From Alphaproteobacteria bacterium (GTDB taxonomy: Bacteria > Pseudomonadota > Alphaproteobacteria > Micavibrionales > Micavibrionaceae), in assembly GCA_020442385.1 (NCBI GenBank), contig JAGRKE010000006.1:62001-126000 (forward strand): a stretch of DNA of 64,000 nucleotides, read 5' to 3'. Below are positions 1 through 8,671 of the stretch, piece after piece. Position numbers and translations under genes: made by a program. Position 1 is the first letter of the stretch, and each line of letters starts with the position of its first letter. The notes under the pieces are model-generated. The model had not been told where the DNA came from. It was given only the letters and a program-made list of their open reading frames with translations, and ran no database searches.

Positions 1-322
1 GGTGGATCGAAAGTGGCAACCACGACTGAACAGGCAAAACAGCACGCAACTGGTCTCCAGTCGCGCGATCTTTGATCCCCTCTTCCTCAACATCAGAGGG
101 CGCAACCGCACCAGCCATATCCAAAAGCTGTTCGGTGGAGCGTGAAATACCCTGCTCGAGCAGCAAAGCCCGCTCGCGCTGGACCATATCCAGATAGCGC
201 TCGCGCCCTTCGGTTGAGCGGTTTTTCTTTTTCTTCAGTGTTCTGGCTTTTACCGCAGCTTGATCGCCGCCGCCAGCAGGCGGTTCAGGCATTATGTCAT
301 CAACTGGTGTGTCATCGCTCAT
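1..322 (-). CDS. Cytoplasmic protein of pilus-like operon, 5' part only
   Basis: Open frame running off the left edge; 107 residues are visible, starting with an ATG two bases after the stop of the ASH-repeat protein, so it is probably translated in the same operon. The visible part has no signal peptide. It begins with an acidic, proline/glycine-rich stretch, then a lysine-rich run (about residues 26-34), then a helical charged segment. In type IV pilus and type II secretion operons a cytoplasmic assembly ATPase often follows the secretin and pilot-type genes, and such ATPases can begin with a low-complexity region like this. That identity is a guess from position only; no ATPase motif lies in the visible part. 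Confidence 0.6.
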   Translation of the reverse strand, partial: MSDDTPVDDIMPEPPAGGGDQAAVKARTLKKKKNRSTEGRERYLDMVQRERALLLEQGISRSTEQLLDMAGAVAPSDVEEEGIKDRATGDQLRAVLPVQSWLPLSIH

Positions 323-324
323 AT

Positions 325-1920
325 CTAATTTCCAACATCATTTCCACCAGAGCTCGCCGAAGCGCTACTATTTGATGATGCCGAAACGCGGTTAATGGAG
401 GATAAAGATCGGTCAAAAAGTAACAAGACGCGCTGCCCCTGATGTAAAAACTCAATGCCGTTTTTCTGGATCATCACGTACCAAGGTACGCCGCCAATCA
501 CCACCTCTTCATCGTTAAAGACAATCCGGCTGCCACCCGGGCCATTTATGATCGCACGATCCGGCGAAAAGGACGTAATCTTATAGCCATCAAGCGTTCC
601 GGCCGGATTGACGACACCCAACCCATAAGAGGCCGCAGAGCCGGCCACGCGCTCCTGATTGGCTTGACGCGCATCGGCGCGCTGTTGTTCAACATCCTCA
701 TCAACCGCGCTCACAAGACCGCCGCCCGAAAGGACAATGGCTTTTTGGTCCTGACTAACCGTCGATGTTGCTTCGCCGCGCACAGGCAAAACCAAAACGC
801 CGCGCGCGCCGTCATGCACGATCTGCACATCATCAAACACCGTGCCTATACGAGTCGGCGACCATGTAACCGTTAGTGGGCACGCCTCAATCGGCTTAAG
901 AACCGTACCGGCCGCACAACCATCGCCCTTAAAACTCAAACCGTTATCAGAACCCGGTATTGTAATATCCTTGATCGTCAAATCCGCATCGCCGGAATTG
1001 ACGAGAGAAACGGTGATGGTAGAGGCTGTTTGGACATCTTGCCCAAAATCAATTTCCGTCTGAGAAGAGACCAACAACCCTTTGCCCGGAATTGCGCGCG
1101 GGAAGACTTCCGCCTGATCAACATCATCAGGATCATACTCGCCTTGCAGCGACACACTGGTCAACCCTGCAGGCCCTGAATGCTCCACCACCAAAACGCC
1201 GGACGAGCGGCCTTTGAGTTGCGGCGACCAGCTGATTAATGCCAGACAAGACTGCCCCGCCTGCAAAGTCGCACATTCGGTTTTGAGGGAATAACCCGCC
1301 TGCTCGCTGGTATCAACATAGATGTTTTTAATATCGATCGGTGTGGAAGTAATATTGCGCAAAACAACAGGTTCAACCAGCTTTTGGCTGGCCTTCAAGG
1401 AGCCAAAATCAATTTCTTCGGGAACGGCCTCAATATCGCTGGTCAGATTATCGGAGCCTTCGCCGCTGGCCTCAACCACCCCAGAAAGTGTTGCTGCCAC
1501 AAGGCGGGCCCGTCCGCTGTGAGTCATCAACATCTCAGCGCGCCAAGGCCCGGCCTGCAATCCCTTGACCGAAATCGCAATCGCACATTCTGCGCCAGCC
1601 GGAAGGGGCTCATCCTGACATTGGTTTAAAGCCACCTGCGCGGTTACGGTAGAGGATGGATAAAGCCGGATGATGCCTGTTTGAACGGGCTGCGAGCCGT
1701 CATTGCGAAAACGTATAACCACCTGTGATGTCGCGCCAATGGGGATTGTGCCGCCATCAACATTGAGCTCAACCGCAACAAGGCCATCACCTCCACCGCC
1801 TGCCTGCCGCGCACCCGGATCGCCAAAGCCCGGGTATTGCGCATAAGAAACCCCATGCATGGAAAACACCATACAAAATGTAAAAATCAGGGCTGTAAAT
1901 TTCAAAAAATGCGAGCGCAT
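325..1920 (-). CDS. Secreted ASH-repeat protein with PilP-like C-terminus
   Basis: 531 residues with an N-terminal signal peptide ending near the AYAQ-type site around residue 28. The body holds about three immunoglobulin-like repeats of the choice-of-anchor-D/ASH type (about 50-150, 165-265, 285-385). Each has a 'DFG'-like strand or equivalent and a pair of cysteines about 9-12 residues apart, suggesting disulfides formed in the periplasm. After a linker, residues about 440-510 form a small beta module (YKITSFSPDRAI...) resembling the periplasmic PilP/GspC module that touches a secretin. It follows the secretin gene and precedes another gene by 2 bases. I infer a periplasmic secretin partner or stalk protein of a type IV pilus-like machine. 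The ASH-plus-PilP combination is not one I recognise. Confidence 0.6.
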   Translation of the reverse strand: MRSHFLKFTALIFTFCMVFSMHGVSYAQYPGFGDPGARQAGGGGDGLVAVELNVDGGTIPIGATSQVVIRFRNDGSQPVQTGIIRLYPSSTVTAQVALNQCQDEPLPAGAECAIAISVKGLQAGPWRAEMLMTHSGRARLVAATLSGVVEASGEGSDNLTSDIEAVPEEIDFGSLKASQKLVEPVVLRNITSTPIDIKNIYVDTSEQAGYSLKTECATLQAGQSCLALISWSPQLKGRSSGVLVVEHSGPAGLTSVSLQGEYDPDDVDQAEVFPRAIPGKGLLVSSQTEIDFGQDVQTASTITVSLVNSGDADLTIKDITIPGSDNGLSFKGDGCAAGTVLKPIEACPLTVTWSPTRIGTVFDDVQIVHDGARGVLVLPVRGEATSTVSQDQKAIVLSGGGLVSAVDEDVEQQRADARQANQERVAGSAASYGLGVVNPAGTLDGYKITSFSPDRAIINGPGGSRIVFNDEEVVIGGVPWYVMIQKNGIEFLHQGQRVLLLFDRSLSSINRVSASSNSSASASSGGNDVGN

Positions 1921-1973
1921 AACATTTCAACGGGTATGACAAAATGGCTCGAAAAACAGAGCCTTGAGCAGAA

Positions 1974-1982
1974 ATTATAGCA
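1974..1982 (-). promoter_or_regulatory. Extended -10 promoter candidate
   Basis: Read on the minus strand this is TGCTATAAT, a perfect extended -10 element, 54 bases upstream of the ATG of the ASH-repeat protein and inside the 110-base gap after the secretin gene. No good -35 box is seen at 16-18 bases, which is common for extended -10 promoters. It would let the downstream genes be transcribed separately from the secretin. Confidence 0.4.
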
Positions 1983-2030
1983 TACAGGAAAAATTTAAAT
2001 AGGATAAAGAGCTTTTTATGGGCAAGCTTT

Positions 2031-3545
2031 TTAAGGCGTGGCCGGATTAAGCATATCCGCCGTCAACGATCCACTCGGAAAGCCGGATGAATTCTTTTTG
2101 TTCAGCGTCGATGAAACGGCGCTCAAGCCCGCCTGCGCATTATTGACGTCATCCGCCGTATAGACGATGACACGGGGCTTGAGGAGAAACACAAGCTCGG
2201 TGTTCGAGACCGTTGCGCTTTGCGAGGTTGGGAAAACCGGCTCGGTAAAACCGGGCCCCTCGCGGTCAATTTCATCACTCTCACGCACAAGCCCGGCAAT
2301 CAGAAGCGAGTCACCCGGGCGTATGCGAATTTGTGTTGAAAGCTCGCGCTCGGTCGTGGTCGGCAACTGCAAGGTTGTGCCGTCCGCATCAAATTCGCTA
2401 AAGCCGCGGAATTCTTGAAGCTCAATATCAATATTGCCGTAGATGGTGGAATTATTCCACGTGCTGGAGATGGTCAACGTAAAGCCGGTATCAACGGAAT
2501 CTGTCTCAGTAGAAACCGTAACCTCACCATTATCGACAGAACGGCTCAGTGAAGATACATAGTTCTGGGTGTCAGCGGCGCGCAAAGAGGCTTCAGCACC
2601 TGAGAGAACCGTAATTTGCGGCTGAGAAATCGTCTTCACCGCACCATAGGTCGAAATAAATTGAAGAACATCATCGCCGCCAAACGCCACATCGCCCGTG
2701 GTTGGCAGGCCGATACTGATTGGATTGAAGTTGGGGCCAACCCCGCCTGGAATACTAATTCCGGCTGCGAACTTGCCGAAGACATCAATGCTTTCCCAGT
2801 CGATCCCCGTTGCATTGGCTGAATCCAGCGCAACCTCCCAGATATAAACCTCAAACACAATCAGTGCTGTATTGGAGCGAATGCGCTGGAAATAACGCTC
2901 CGCGAGCCTTGCGGTTCTGTTTGTGGCTTCATAGATAATGGTGTTGGTCGCAGCCTCGGTAATCGGTGTTGTGCCCGTAATCGCCTGAAGACCCGTGGCC
3001 AGCGCGTCGAGAATATCAATATCTTCACCGCCAATCGGTGGGATGGTCACCGTAAAGGTCTGCGTTTCCTTAACCACCAAAAGTCCATCTTCAAACGCGC
3101 AATATAAATCCGCCAGCCCACAAACGCGCTCGACAACCTTGTCGAGCGGACCGCGCAAATTTGCCACCGTAATGGTGCGGGTTAACCCCTCATCGGTTTC
3201 AAAGGCCAATGGCACTTCGTAATCCGCTAAAATAAGCTGCAGCGCGCCCGCGAGCGTTTCCGAGCGCAGCTCAAACGGTCCAACATATTCTTGAGGCAAA
3301 GGCGATCCACCAACAACTTCAGGCACCAAAACATCACTGCCGAGCGGCAAATACAAAACGCTGTCAGGACGGTCATTTACAGCTTCGGGCCGCGGGTCCG
3401 CAACCGTTGGTGATGGAATATTCGCATGCCGCGCAGAGGGCGTTTCAAACTGCGCACAAGAGCTTAAAGCGAGCACACTCGCCGCCGCCAATCCAAAGAG
3501 AGGACGGCGCGCAGCTGATTTTATGTGCCCAAAAAAATTCTTCAT
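2031..3545 (-). CDS. Outer-membrane secretin lipoprotein (PilN/type IVb-like)
   Basis: 504 residues. The N-terminus is a lipoprotein signal with lipobox LSSC near residue 30. Residues about 90-175 look like the small N0/STN-type domain found at the periplasmic end of secretins. Residues about 300-475 carry the secretin core: the conserved 'SQPQITVLSG' segment, beta-rich strands, 'IRIRPGDSLLIAGLV' and a terminal 'LLKPRVIVYT'. Secretins form the outer-membrane gate for type IV pili and type II secretion. Being a lipoprotein of this modest size, it is closest to PilN/BfpB-type secretins of type IVb pili. Its ATG directly abuts the stop of the response regulator gene, so the two are very likely co-translated. 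Confidence 0.85.
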   Translation of the reverse strand: MKNFFGHIKSAARRPLFGLAAASVLALSSCAQFETPSARHANIPSPTVADPRPEAVNDRPDSVLYLPLGSDVLVPEVVGGSPLPQEYVGPFELRSETLAGALQLILADYEVPLAFETDEGLTRTITVANLRGPLDKVVERVCGLADLYCAFEDGLLVVKETQTFTVTIPPIGGEDIDILDALATGLQAITGTTPITEAATNTIIYEATNRTARLAERYFQRIRSNTALIVFEVYIWEVALDSANATGIDWESIDVFGKFAAGISIPGGVGPNFNPISIGLPTTGDVAFGGDDVLQFISTYGAVKTISQPQITVLSGAEASLRAADTQNYVSSLSRSVDNGEVTVSTETDSVDTGFTLTISSTWNNSTIYGNIDIELQEFRGFSEFDADGTTLQLPTTTERELSTQIRIRPGDSLLIAGLVRESDEIDREGPGFTEPVFPTSQSATVSNTELVFLLKPRVIVYTADDVNNAQAGLSAVSSTLNKKNSSGFPSGSLTADMLNPATP

Positions 3546-3926
3546 CTACGAGGCCCGCGCTACTATTCGCATTGTTCTCTCAACCGTTTTGACCAATCTG
3601 TCTTTTTGGACCGGCTTCATCAAAACCGCAGACACGCCAAGCTTGGAGGCCTCACTCAGCAATTCAGGATCTTGATCCCCGGTGACCAAAATAACCGGCG
3701 TTTTAATATCATCAGCGCGGATCGCGCGAATGAATTCAAACCCGTCCTTGGGCTCCATACGCAGATCGACAATGGCCACATCAATCTCGCGGTTAATCAG
3801 CTTCATCGCCTCATCACCGTTGGTTCCCTCAATCGTGTCATATTCTGCATCATTTAAGAATTTTACGATTTGCATGCGGACAAAGTCATTGTCCTCAACA
3901 ACCAGAATTTTTCGTTTTTCGACCAT
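3546..3926 (-). CDS. Single-domain response regulator (CheY-like)
   Basis: A 126-residue receiver domain with no output domain. The acidic pair is E11-D12, the phospho-acceptor is D54 in 'IVDLRM', followed by the usual switch threonine and the conserved lysine in 'MKPV' near residue 105. A TTG two codons upstream is possible, but the ATG at 3926 is the normal start for this family. It is the first gene of the pilus-like operon and abuts the secretin gene, so it may control assembly or activity of that machine by protein contact, as CheY/PilG-type regulators do. No partner kinase lies alongside. Confidence 0.88.
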   Translation of the reverse strand: MVEKRKILVVEDNDFVRMQIVKFLNDAEYDTIEGTNGDEAMKLINREIDVAIVDLRMEPKDGFEFIRAIRADDIKTPVILVTGDQDPELLSEASKLGVSAVLMKPVQKDRLVKTVERTMRIVARAS

Positions 3927-4094
3927 TTGCAAACGCTTTTAAGAATACGGGAAACCCGAATAGATCAATAAAAAATAATCATACACGCAGAACGCGGAAA
4001 GTAAAATGCCCTATGGGGATTAAGCACAATCTATATACAAGCAACATCGCAGCCCACAAAATCAAGAGTCCTTATAAAATCCATATTGATGTAT

Positions 4095-4108
4095 ATCTTG
4101 AACAAGAT
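4095..4108. repeat. Perfect inverted repeat, operator candidate
   Basis: ATCTTG-AA-CAAGAT, a 6+2+6 inverted repeat in the 244-base divergent gap between the response regulator and the prepilin peptidase, about 60 bases before the peptidase start. Its size and symmetry suit a dimeric regulator site. No protein can be assigned. Confidence 0.35.
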
Positions 4109-4170
4109 CATTTTTGTTTTTACTGTGCAGATGAATAGCGCAACAACAATCGGGGCCACCTTTGACACCA

Positions 4171-4680
4171 ATGATTATACTCTCACTCGCCGCCCTGCTC
4201 GGTGCCGTCGCTTGCCTGATTATCTTATGCATTATCGATTTTAAGCATCGACTGCTGCCCAATGTCTGGGTTGCTGCGTTTTTGGGCTGCGGGCTTGTAT
4301 TTCATATTGCTACCGCTTTTGCCTTTGTCAGCCCGCTTGAGATTTTTATCGGCGCGGTGATCGGTGGGGTGCCGCTCTACATCATCCGCTTTTTCGCCAA
4401 TCGCTATTACAAGGCCGACACGCTGGGCTTAGGCGATGTGAAACTGATGGGCGCGGCCGGGGTATGGCTCGGACCTTATTTAATTCTGATCGCGATTTCC
4501 GCCGGCGCGATGGCCGGTGTTGTGCATGGTCTGATTGAGGCCAGCTATCTGTGCTTCAAGATGAAACGCTGGCCGAATATGGAGCGCTTCTCCCTGCCTG
4601 CCGGACCGGGCTTTGCAGTAGGAATTGTGATTGCGCTGGTTCTTATGCTAAAAGACAGCCCGGAGATAATTCTGCCATGA
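4171..4680 (+). CDS. Prepilin peptidase, A24 family (CpaA/short type)
   Basis: 169 residues and very hydrophobic, with about five to six membrane segments. The two catalytic aspartates of A24 aspartic peptidases are visible: one in 'IIDFKHR' near residue 24 and one in 'GLGDVKL' near residue 93. It lacks the N-terminal cysteine-rich methyltransferase domain of PilD, so it is the short CpaA/TadV-like type that cleaves the leader peptides of type IV prepilins at the inner membrane. I use the ATG at 4171; a TTG three codons earlier is also open. It diverges from the pilus operon and its stop overlaps the start of the next gene (ATGA). Confidence 0.88.
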   Translation: MIILSLAALLGAVACLIILCIIDFKHRLLPNVWVAAFLGCGLVFHIATAFAFVSPLEIFIGAVIGGVPLYIIRFFANRYYKADTLGLGDVKLMGAAGVWLGPYLILIAISAGAMAGVVHGLIEASYLCFKMKRWPNMERFSLPAGPGFAVGIVIALVLMLKDSPEIILP

Positions 4681-5903
4681 GCAAAGCCCTTGAACATATC
4701 CGCGTTCTCGACCTCAGCCGGGTTCTGGCTGGTCCGTTTTGCACCCAAATTCTGGGCGATCTGGGCGCGGACATCATCAAGATTGAGCGTCCCGGCGCGG
4801 GCGATGACACCCGCCAATGGGGTCCGCCCTTTCTCAAAGATAAAAACGGGAATGATACGAGCGAGAGCGCCTATTACCTCTCCGCCAACCGCAACAAAAA
4901 ATCACTGGCAATTGATATTAAGACCAAAGAAGGCCAAGCCCTGCTCAATGAGCTGATTAAAGGATCAGACATCCTGATCCAAAACTTTAAAGTTGGCGGG
5001 CTGGACAAATACGGCCTTGGATATGAGCAGCTCAAGGACAAACACCCGCACCTTATATATTGCGCCATTTCCGGCTTCGGGCAGGAAGGGCCGCTGGCCA
5101 GCGAACCGGGCTATGATTTTCTCGCGCAGGCCATGGCCGGACTGATGTCAGCCACCGGCGAGCCGGATGCACCGCCGATGAAGGTCGGCGTCGCGCTCAG
5201 CGATATTATCACGGGCCTGAACGCCGCGATTGGTATTCTCGCCGCCCTGCACCACCGCGAACAGACCGGCAAGGGCCAGATGGTTGATGTGGCGCTGACG
5301 GACTGCACGCTCGCCTCACTCAGCAATCTGGCACAATATTATCTGACCTCCGGCAAAGTCGCGCCGCGTCTTGGCAATGCACACTCGACCATTGTCCCCT
5401 ATCAGTCTTTTGAAACCGCCGACGGGCATATCATTATCGCCGTGGGCAATAACGATCAGTTTGTGCGCCTATGCCAAACAATCGGCCAGAGCGATTGGGC
5501 GGCGGATGAGCGCTTCGCCACCAATCGCGCGCGTGTTGAGCACCGCGAAACCCTTGTGCCGATGATTGCCGATATTATAAAGACAAAAACCACTGACAAA
5601 TGGCTCTCCCTGTTCCGTGAGAGCGATGTGCCGTCAGGCCCGGTCAACACGATGGATAAGGTTTTCGACATGGAACAAATTCAGACTCGCGGCATGCAAA
5701 TCCAGATGGATCATCCATTAAGCAGCGGCAAAATCGACCTTGTCGGCTCTCCGATAAAACTCTCAGAAACGCCCGCCAGCTATGATAATCCACCCCCCAT
5801 TTGCGGAGAGCATACGCAGGAAATACTTGAAAAGCTTCTCGGTTTGAGTGAAGAAGAGATTGAGGACTTAAAAAAGAAGAATATTATTGAGGCCAAACAA
5901 TAG
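4677..5903 (+). CDS. CaiB/BaiF family III CoA-transferase
   Basis: 408 residues. The N-terminus 'LSRVLAGPFCTQILGDLGADIIKIE' type block and 'YLSANRNKKS' are typical of family III CoA-transferases, which move CoA between carboxylic acids through an aspartyl-CoA intermediate. The catalytic aspartate is the one in 'PGYDFLAQA' near residue 147. The full family length is present. The frame stays open further upstream, but the ATG at 4677 overlapping the prepilin peptidase stop gives the canonical N-terminus. The substrate cannot be told from sequence, and nothing nearby suggests a pathway. Confidence 0.85.
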   Translation: MSKALEHIRVLDLSRVLAGPFCTQILGDLGADIIKIERPGAGDDTRQWGPPFLKDKNGNDTSESAYYLSANRNKKSLAIDIKTKEGQALLNELIKGSDILIQNFKVGGLDKYGLGYEQLKDKHPHLIYCAISGFGQEGPLASEPGYDFLAQAMAGLMSATGEPDAPPMKVGVALSDIITGLNAAIGILAALHHREQTGKGQMVDVALTDCTLASLSNLAQYYLTSGKVAPRLGNAHSTIVPYQSFETADGHIIIAVGNNDQFVRLCQTIGQSDWAADERFATNRARVEHRETLVPMIADIIKTKTTDKWLSLFRESDVPSGPVNTMDKVFDMEQIQTRGMQIQMDHPLSSGKIDLVGSPIKLSETPASYDNPPPICGEHTQEILEKLLGLSEEEIEDLKKKNIIEAKQ

Positions 5904-5908
5904 TCGCT

Positions 5909-5993
5909 CCAATTTGTTTTTAGGCAAGGCATGAGGAGCGCCGCGTATTAACATACGCAAGCGACGAAATAACGATGACTAAAGAGAAATTGG
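5909..5993. repeat. Long imperfect palindrome, REP-like intergenic element
   Basis: Outer arms at 5909-5923 and 5979-5993 are inverted repeats matching at 13 of 15 positions (CCAATTT...TTTAG against CTAAA...AAATTGG). In the middle sits a perfect 6-bp hairpin, GCGTAT-TAAC-ATACGC (5943-5958). The element fills almost the whole gap between the CoA-transferase and pyrB. It looks like a dispersed intergenic palindrome or a folded pyrB leader; only one copy is in this window. Confidence 0.5.
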
Positions 5994-6004
5994 GAAGACT
6001 ATAA
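5975..6004 (+). CDS. Possible 9-residue leader peptide before pyrB
   Basis: ATG at 5975 encodes MTKEKLGRL and stops at a TAA whose last base is the first base of the pyrB ATG (TAATG). Such an overlap allows translational coupling. The same bases also form the right arm of the palindrome, and no strong ribosome site precedes the ATG, so this may be chance. Confidence 0.2.
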   Translation: MTKEKLGRL

Positions 6005-6912
6005 TGGATCATTTGCTTGGCATAGACCATCTGGACATAGACGAGATCACGCAAGTTTTGGATCGGGCGCAGCATTACGCCGCTGCCCTTAAAAAAGGCG
6101 AATGGGACAAAGAACGCCTAAAAAATAAAATCATCCTGACTTTGTTCTACGAGAACTCGACGCGCACGCTGACATCGTTTGATATCGCCGCAAAACGTCT
6201 GGGCGCGGATGTCGTAGTCTGGCATCCGAAAATCAGCTCGGTACACAAAAATGAGAGCTTTTCCGATACAATCGACACGCTGGCCGAGATGGAGCCGGAC
6301 GCGATTGTGATCCGCCACAGCGAATTTGGCGCGCCCGGTTTTGTGGCCGGACGTGTGCGCTGCCCGGTCATTAATGGCGGGGATAGCTGGCGCGAACACC
6401 CCACGCAGGCCTTCCTTGACGCACTGACGATGATCCAAGAAAAGAAAACGCTGGAGGGGCTCAACGTTGCGATTTGCGGCGATATCGCCCATAGCCGCGT
6501 GGCCAATTCGAACATGCTCTTGCTCGATAAAATGGGCGCGCAAGTAAACATCATTGCGCCGGAAAGCCTGATGCCCGATAAACTGCCCATCGGCAGCGCG
6601 AAAAAATTCACCTCCCTTGAAGACGGGATTAAAGGCTGCGATGTTGTGATGATGCTGCGCATCCAAAAAGAGCGCATGGAAAGCTCCCTCATTCCCGACA
6701 TGGCCGCTTATCACAATGAATTCGGCCTGACGCACGAAAAGCTGAAACATGCAAAATCCGATGCGATTGTCATGCATCCCGGCCCGATGAACCGTGGCGT
6801 GGAGATTGATGATGATGTTGCCGATGACCCTAAACGCTCCATGATCAAACGCCAAGTCGCCAACGGCATTCCTGCGCGCATGGCGGTTTTAGATCTATTG
6901 GTAGGAGATTAA
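6004..6912 (+). CDS. pyrB: Aspartate carbamoyltransferase catalytic chain
   Basis: 302 residues, normal length for the catalytic subunit that joins carbamoyl phosphate and aspartate in pyrimidine synthesis. Visible motifs are the carbamoyl-phosphate loop 'ENSTRT' near residue 50, 'HPTQAFLD' near 130, and 'HPGPMNRGVEI' near 260. A GGGAAG ribosome site precedes the ATG. The gene ends one base before plsY. In many alphaproteobacteria a dihydroorotase gene (pyrC) follows pyrB, but there is none here. Confidence 0.97.
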   Translation: MDHLLGIDHLDIDEITQVLDRAQHYAAALKKGEWDKERLKNKIILTLFYENSTRTLTSFDIAAKRLGADVVVWHPKISSVHKNESFSDTIDTLAEMEPDAIVIRHSEFGAPGFVAGRVRCPVINGGDSWREHPTQAFLDALTMIQEKKTLEGLNVAICGDIAHSRVANSNMLLLDKMGAQVNIIAPESLMPDKLPIGSAKKFTSLEDGIKGCDVVMMLRIQKERMESSLIPDMAAYHNEFGLTHEKLKHAKSDAIVMHPGPMNRGVEIDDDVADDPKRSMIKRQVANGIPARMAVLDLLVGD

Positions 6913-6913
6913 A

Positions 6914-7528
6914 ATGGAATACAGCTTTATCCTGCTTGGCTACTTATTAGGCTCTATTCCCTTTGGCCTCGTCTTTGCGCGCCTTGGCGGATATGGTGAT
7001 ATTCGCGCGATCGGCTCGGGCAATATCGGTGCAACCAACGTTTTACGTACCGGCAACAAGATGCTCGCTCTTCTGACATTAATATGTGACACCCTGAAAG
7101 GCGCAGTTGCGGTTTGGCTGTCGTTTAATTCCGGTGATGCTTTCATCATTCTGGCCACCGGGCTGTTTGCGGTTTTGGGGCATATGTACCCGGTTTGGCT
7201 CAAATTCAAGGGCGGCAAAGGTGTCGCCACCACGCTGGGCACAATGCTGGCTATCATGCCCATGCTCGGGCTCATCATGTGCGGGATCTGGTTGCTTATG
7301 GCTTTGATCTTCCGTATTTCATCTTTGGCTGCGCTCACTGCCTTTGCCGCCGCGCCGGTGATCGCCATGGCGCTGCTGGGCGATTATAACCTTGCGCTGT
7401 TGGCCGGACTTATTGCCGCGCTCGTTTTCTGGAGACACAAAGAAAACATAAAGCGCCTGCTTAAAGGGGAAGAGCCGAAAATCGGCAAGAAGAAAGATAA
7501 GAATGACGCAAGCCCCGCTTCACAGTGA
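6914..7528 (+). CDS. plsY: Acyl-phosphate:glycerol-3-phosphate acyltransferase
   Basis: 204 residues with about five membrane segments. The three conserved cytoplasmic motifs are visible: 'GSIPFGLVFAR' near the N-terminus, 'GSGNIGATNV' near residue 35, and 'KFKGGKGVAT' near residue 97. PlsY transfers an acyl group from acyl-phosphate to glycerol-3-phosphate at the inner membrane, the first step of phospholipid synthesis. The C-terminal tail is lysine-rich. Its last 26 bases overlap dprA. Confidence 0.96.
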   Translation: MEYSFILLGYLLGSIPFGLVFARLGGYGDIRAIGSGNIGATNVLRTGNKMLALLTLICDTLKGAVAVWLSFNSGDAFIILATGLFAVLGHMYPVWLKFKGGKGVATTLGTMLAIMPMLGLIMCGIWLLMALIFRISSLAALTAFAAAPVIAMALLGDYNLALLAGLIAALVFWRHKENIKRLLKGEEPKIGKKKDKNDASPASQ

Positions 7529-8648
7529 TCCTCTTGATATAAAAGAAAAGCTGGCGTGGCTGCGCTTGGCCCGCACACAAAATGTTGGCCCGATTACCTT
7601 CTACAGACTGGTTGAACTTTACTGCTCTCCTGCTAAAGCGCTTGAAGCTCTGCCGGAACTTTCCCGCCGCGGCGGAAGCAAAAAGCCACTCAAAGCGCCA
7701 TCAGAAAGCGCCATCGAAAAAGAATATGAAGCCCTGCAAAAGCTTGGCGGAGATATCGTAACCGCTGCCTGCCCGAGCTACCCGCTGGCACTTGGCGCGA
7801 TTGATGATGCGCCGCCCGTGATCAGCGTGCTGGGAAATCTTGCCATGATGAATCAGCCTTGCATCGGTATGGTTGGCGCGCGCAATGCCTCAATCAATGG
7901 GCGCAAAATGGCCGAAACGCTTGCCCGCGATCTGGGCGCGCAGGGGCACGTAATTGTCTCAGGGTTGGCGCGCGGCATTGATACCGCCGCGCATAAAGGC
8001 GCGCTGGACACAGGCACAATCGCCGTGGTTGCCGGTGGCCTCGATATAATTTATCCCGAAGAAAATGCCGGGCTGTATGAGCAGATCAAACAAGACGGGC
8101 TGATCATTGCCGAAAGCCCGCTGGGCCAGCAGCCCTTCGCCGCCAGCTTTCCGCGGCGCAACCGCATTGTATCCGGCCTGTCCAAAGGCGTAGTCGTCGT
8201 CGAGGCGACGATGCGTTCGGGTTCGCTCATTACCGCGCGCATGGCGGGGGAACAAGGCCGCGATGTCTATGCCGTACCCGGCTCTCCACTTGATCCGCGT
8301 GCGCAAGGTCCCAACCATTTAATCCGCGAAGGCGCAACGCTGGTGCGCAATGCTGAGGATATTTTAGAGGCCATCCGTGATTTCTCAGGCAAAGCATTAG
8401 AGGATTCTTACGAGCCGCGCGCCTTTATTCACGGGCCTGTTTCAAACGATATAAGAGCGGATGAAAGCCCGCCTGAAGATGCGCAAGAGACCATCCTCTC
8501 GCAATTGTCATACAATGCAATCACGGTTGACGAATTGATCCGGGCATGTCATTTGAGTATCTCTGCCGTGCAAACCAGCGTGCTTGAACTGGAGCTTGCG
8601 GGGCGGGTGAAACGCTTACCAGGCAATAGAATCAGCCTGGTGCAATAG
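7503..8648 (+). CDS. dprA: DNA-processing protein DprA
   Basis: 381 residues. An N-terminal helix-hairpin-helix-like part is followed by a Rossmann-type DNA-binding core (about 120-320) with 'GARNAS', 'SGLARGIDTAAHKGAL', 'FPRRNRIVSGLSKG' and 'RSGSLITARMA'. A winged-helix C-terminus follows (about 325-381). DprA loads RecA on incoming single-stranded DNA during transformation; many bacteria keep it without known competence. It starts inside the end of plsY in another frame, so translation is probably coupled. Confidence 0.95.
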   Translation: MTQAPLHSDPLDIKEKLAWLRLARTQNVGPITFYRLVELYCSPAKALEALPELSRRGGSKKPLKAPSESAIEKEYEALQKLGGDIVTAACPSYPLALGAIDDAPPVISVLGNLAMMNQPCIGMVGARNASINGRKMAETLARDLGAQGHVIVSGLARGIDTAAHKGALDTGTIAVVAGGLDIIYPEENAGLYEQIKQDGLIIAESPLGQQPFAASFPRRNRIVSGLSKGVVVVEATMRSGSLITARMAGEQGRDVYAVPGSPLDPRAQGPNHLIREGATLVRNAEDILEAIRDFSGKALEDSYEPRAFIHGPVSNDIRADESPPEDAQETILSQLSYNAITVDELIRACHLSISAVQTSVLELELAGRVKRLPGNRISLVQ

Positions 8649-8671
8649 AGATTAAAAGGAATAAAAACGCC

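Noticed and set aside
4551..4676. Upstream extension of the CoA-transferase frame
   Set aside because: It lies within the prepilin peptidase gene in another frame; the ATG at 4677 gives the family N-terminus and an ATGA overlap.
6118..6855. 245-codon open frame antisense to pyrB
   Set aside because: pyrB is certain and the antisense frame has no recognisable motif; long antisense frames are common over genes of this base composition.
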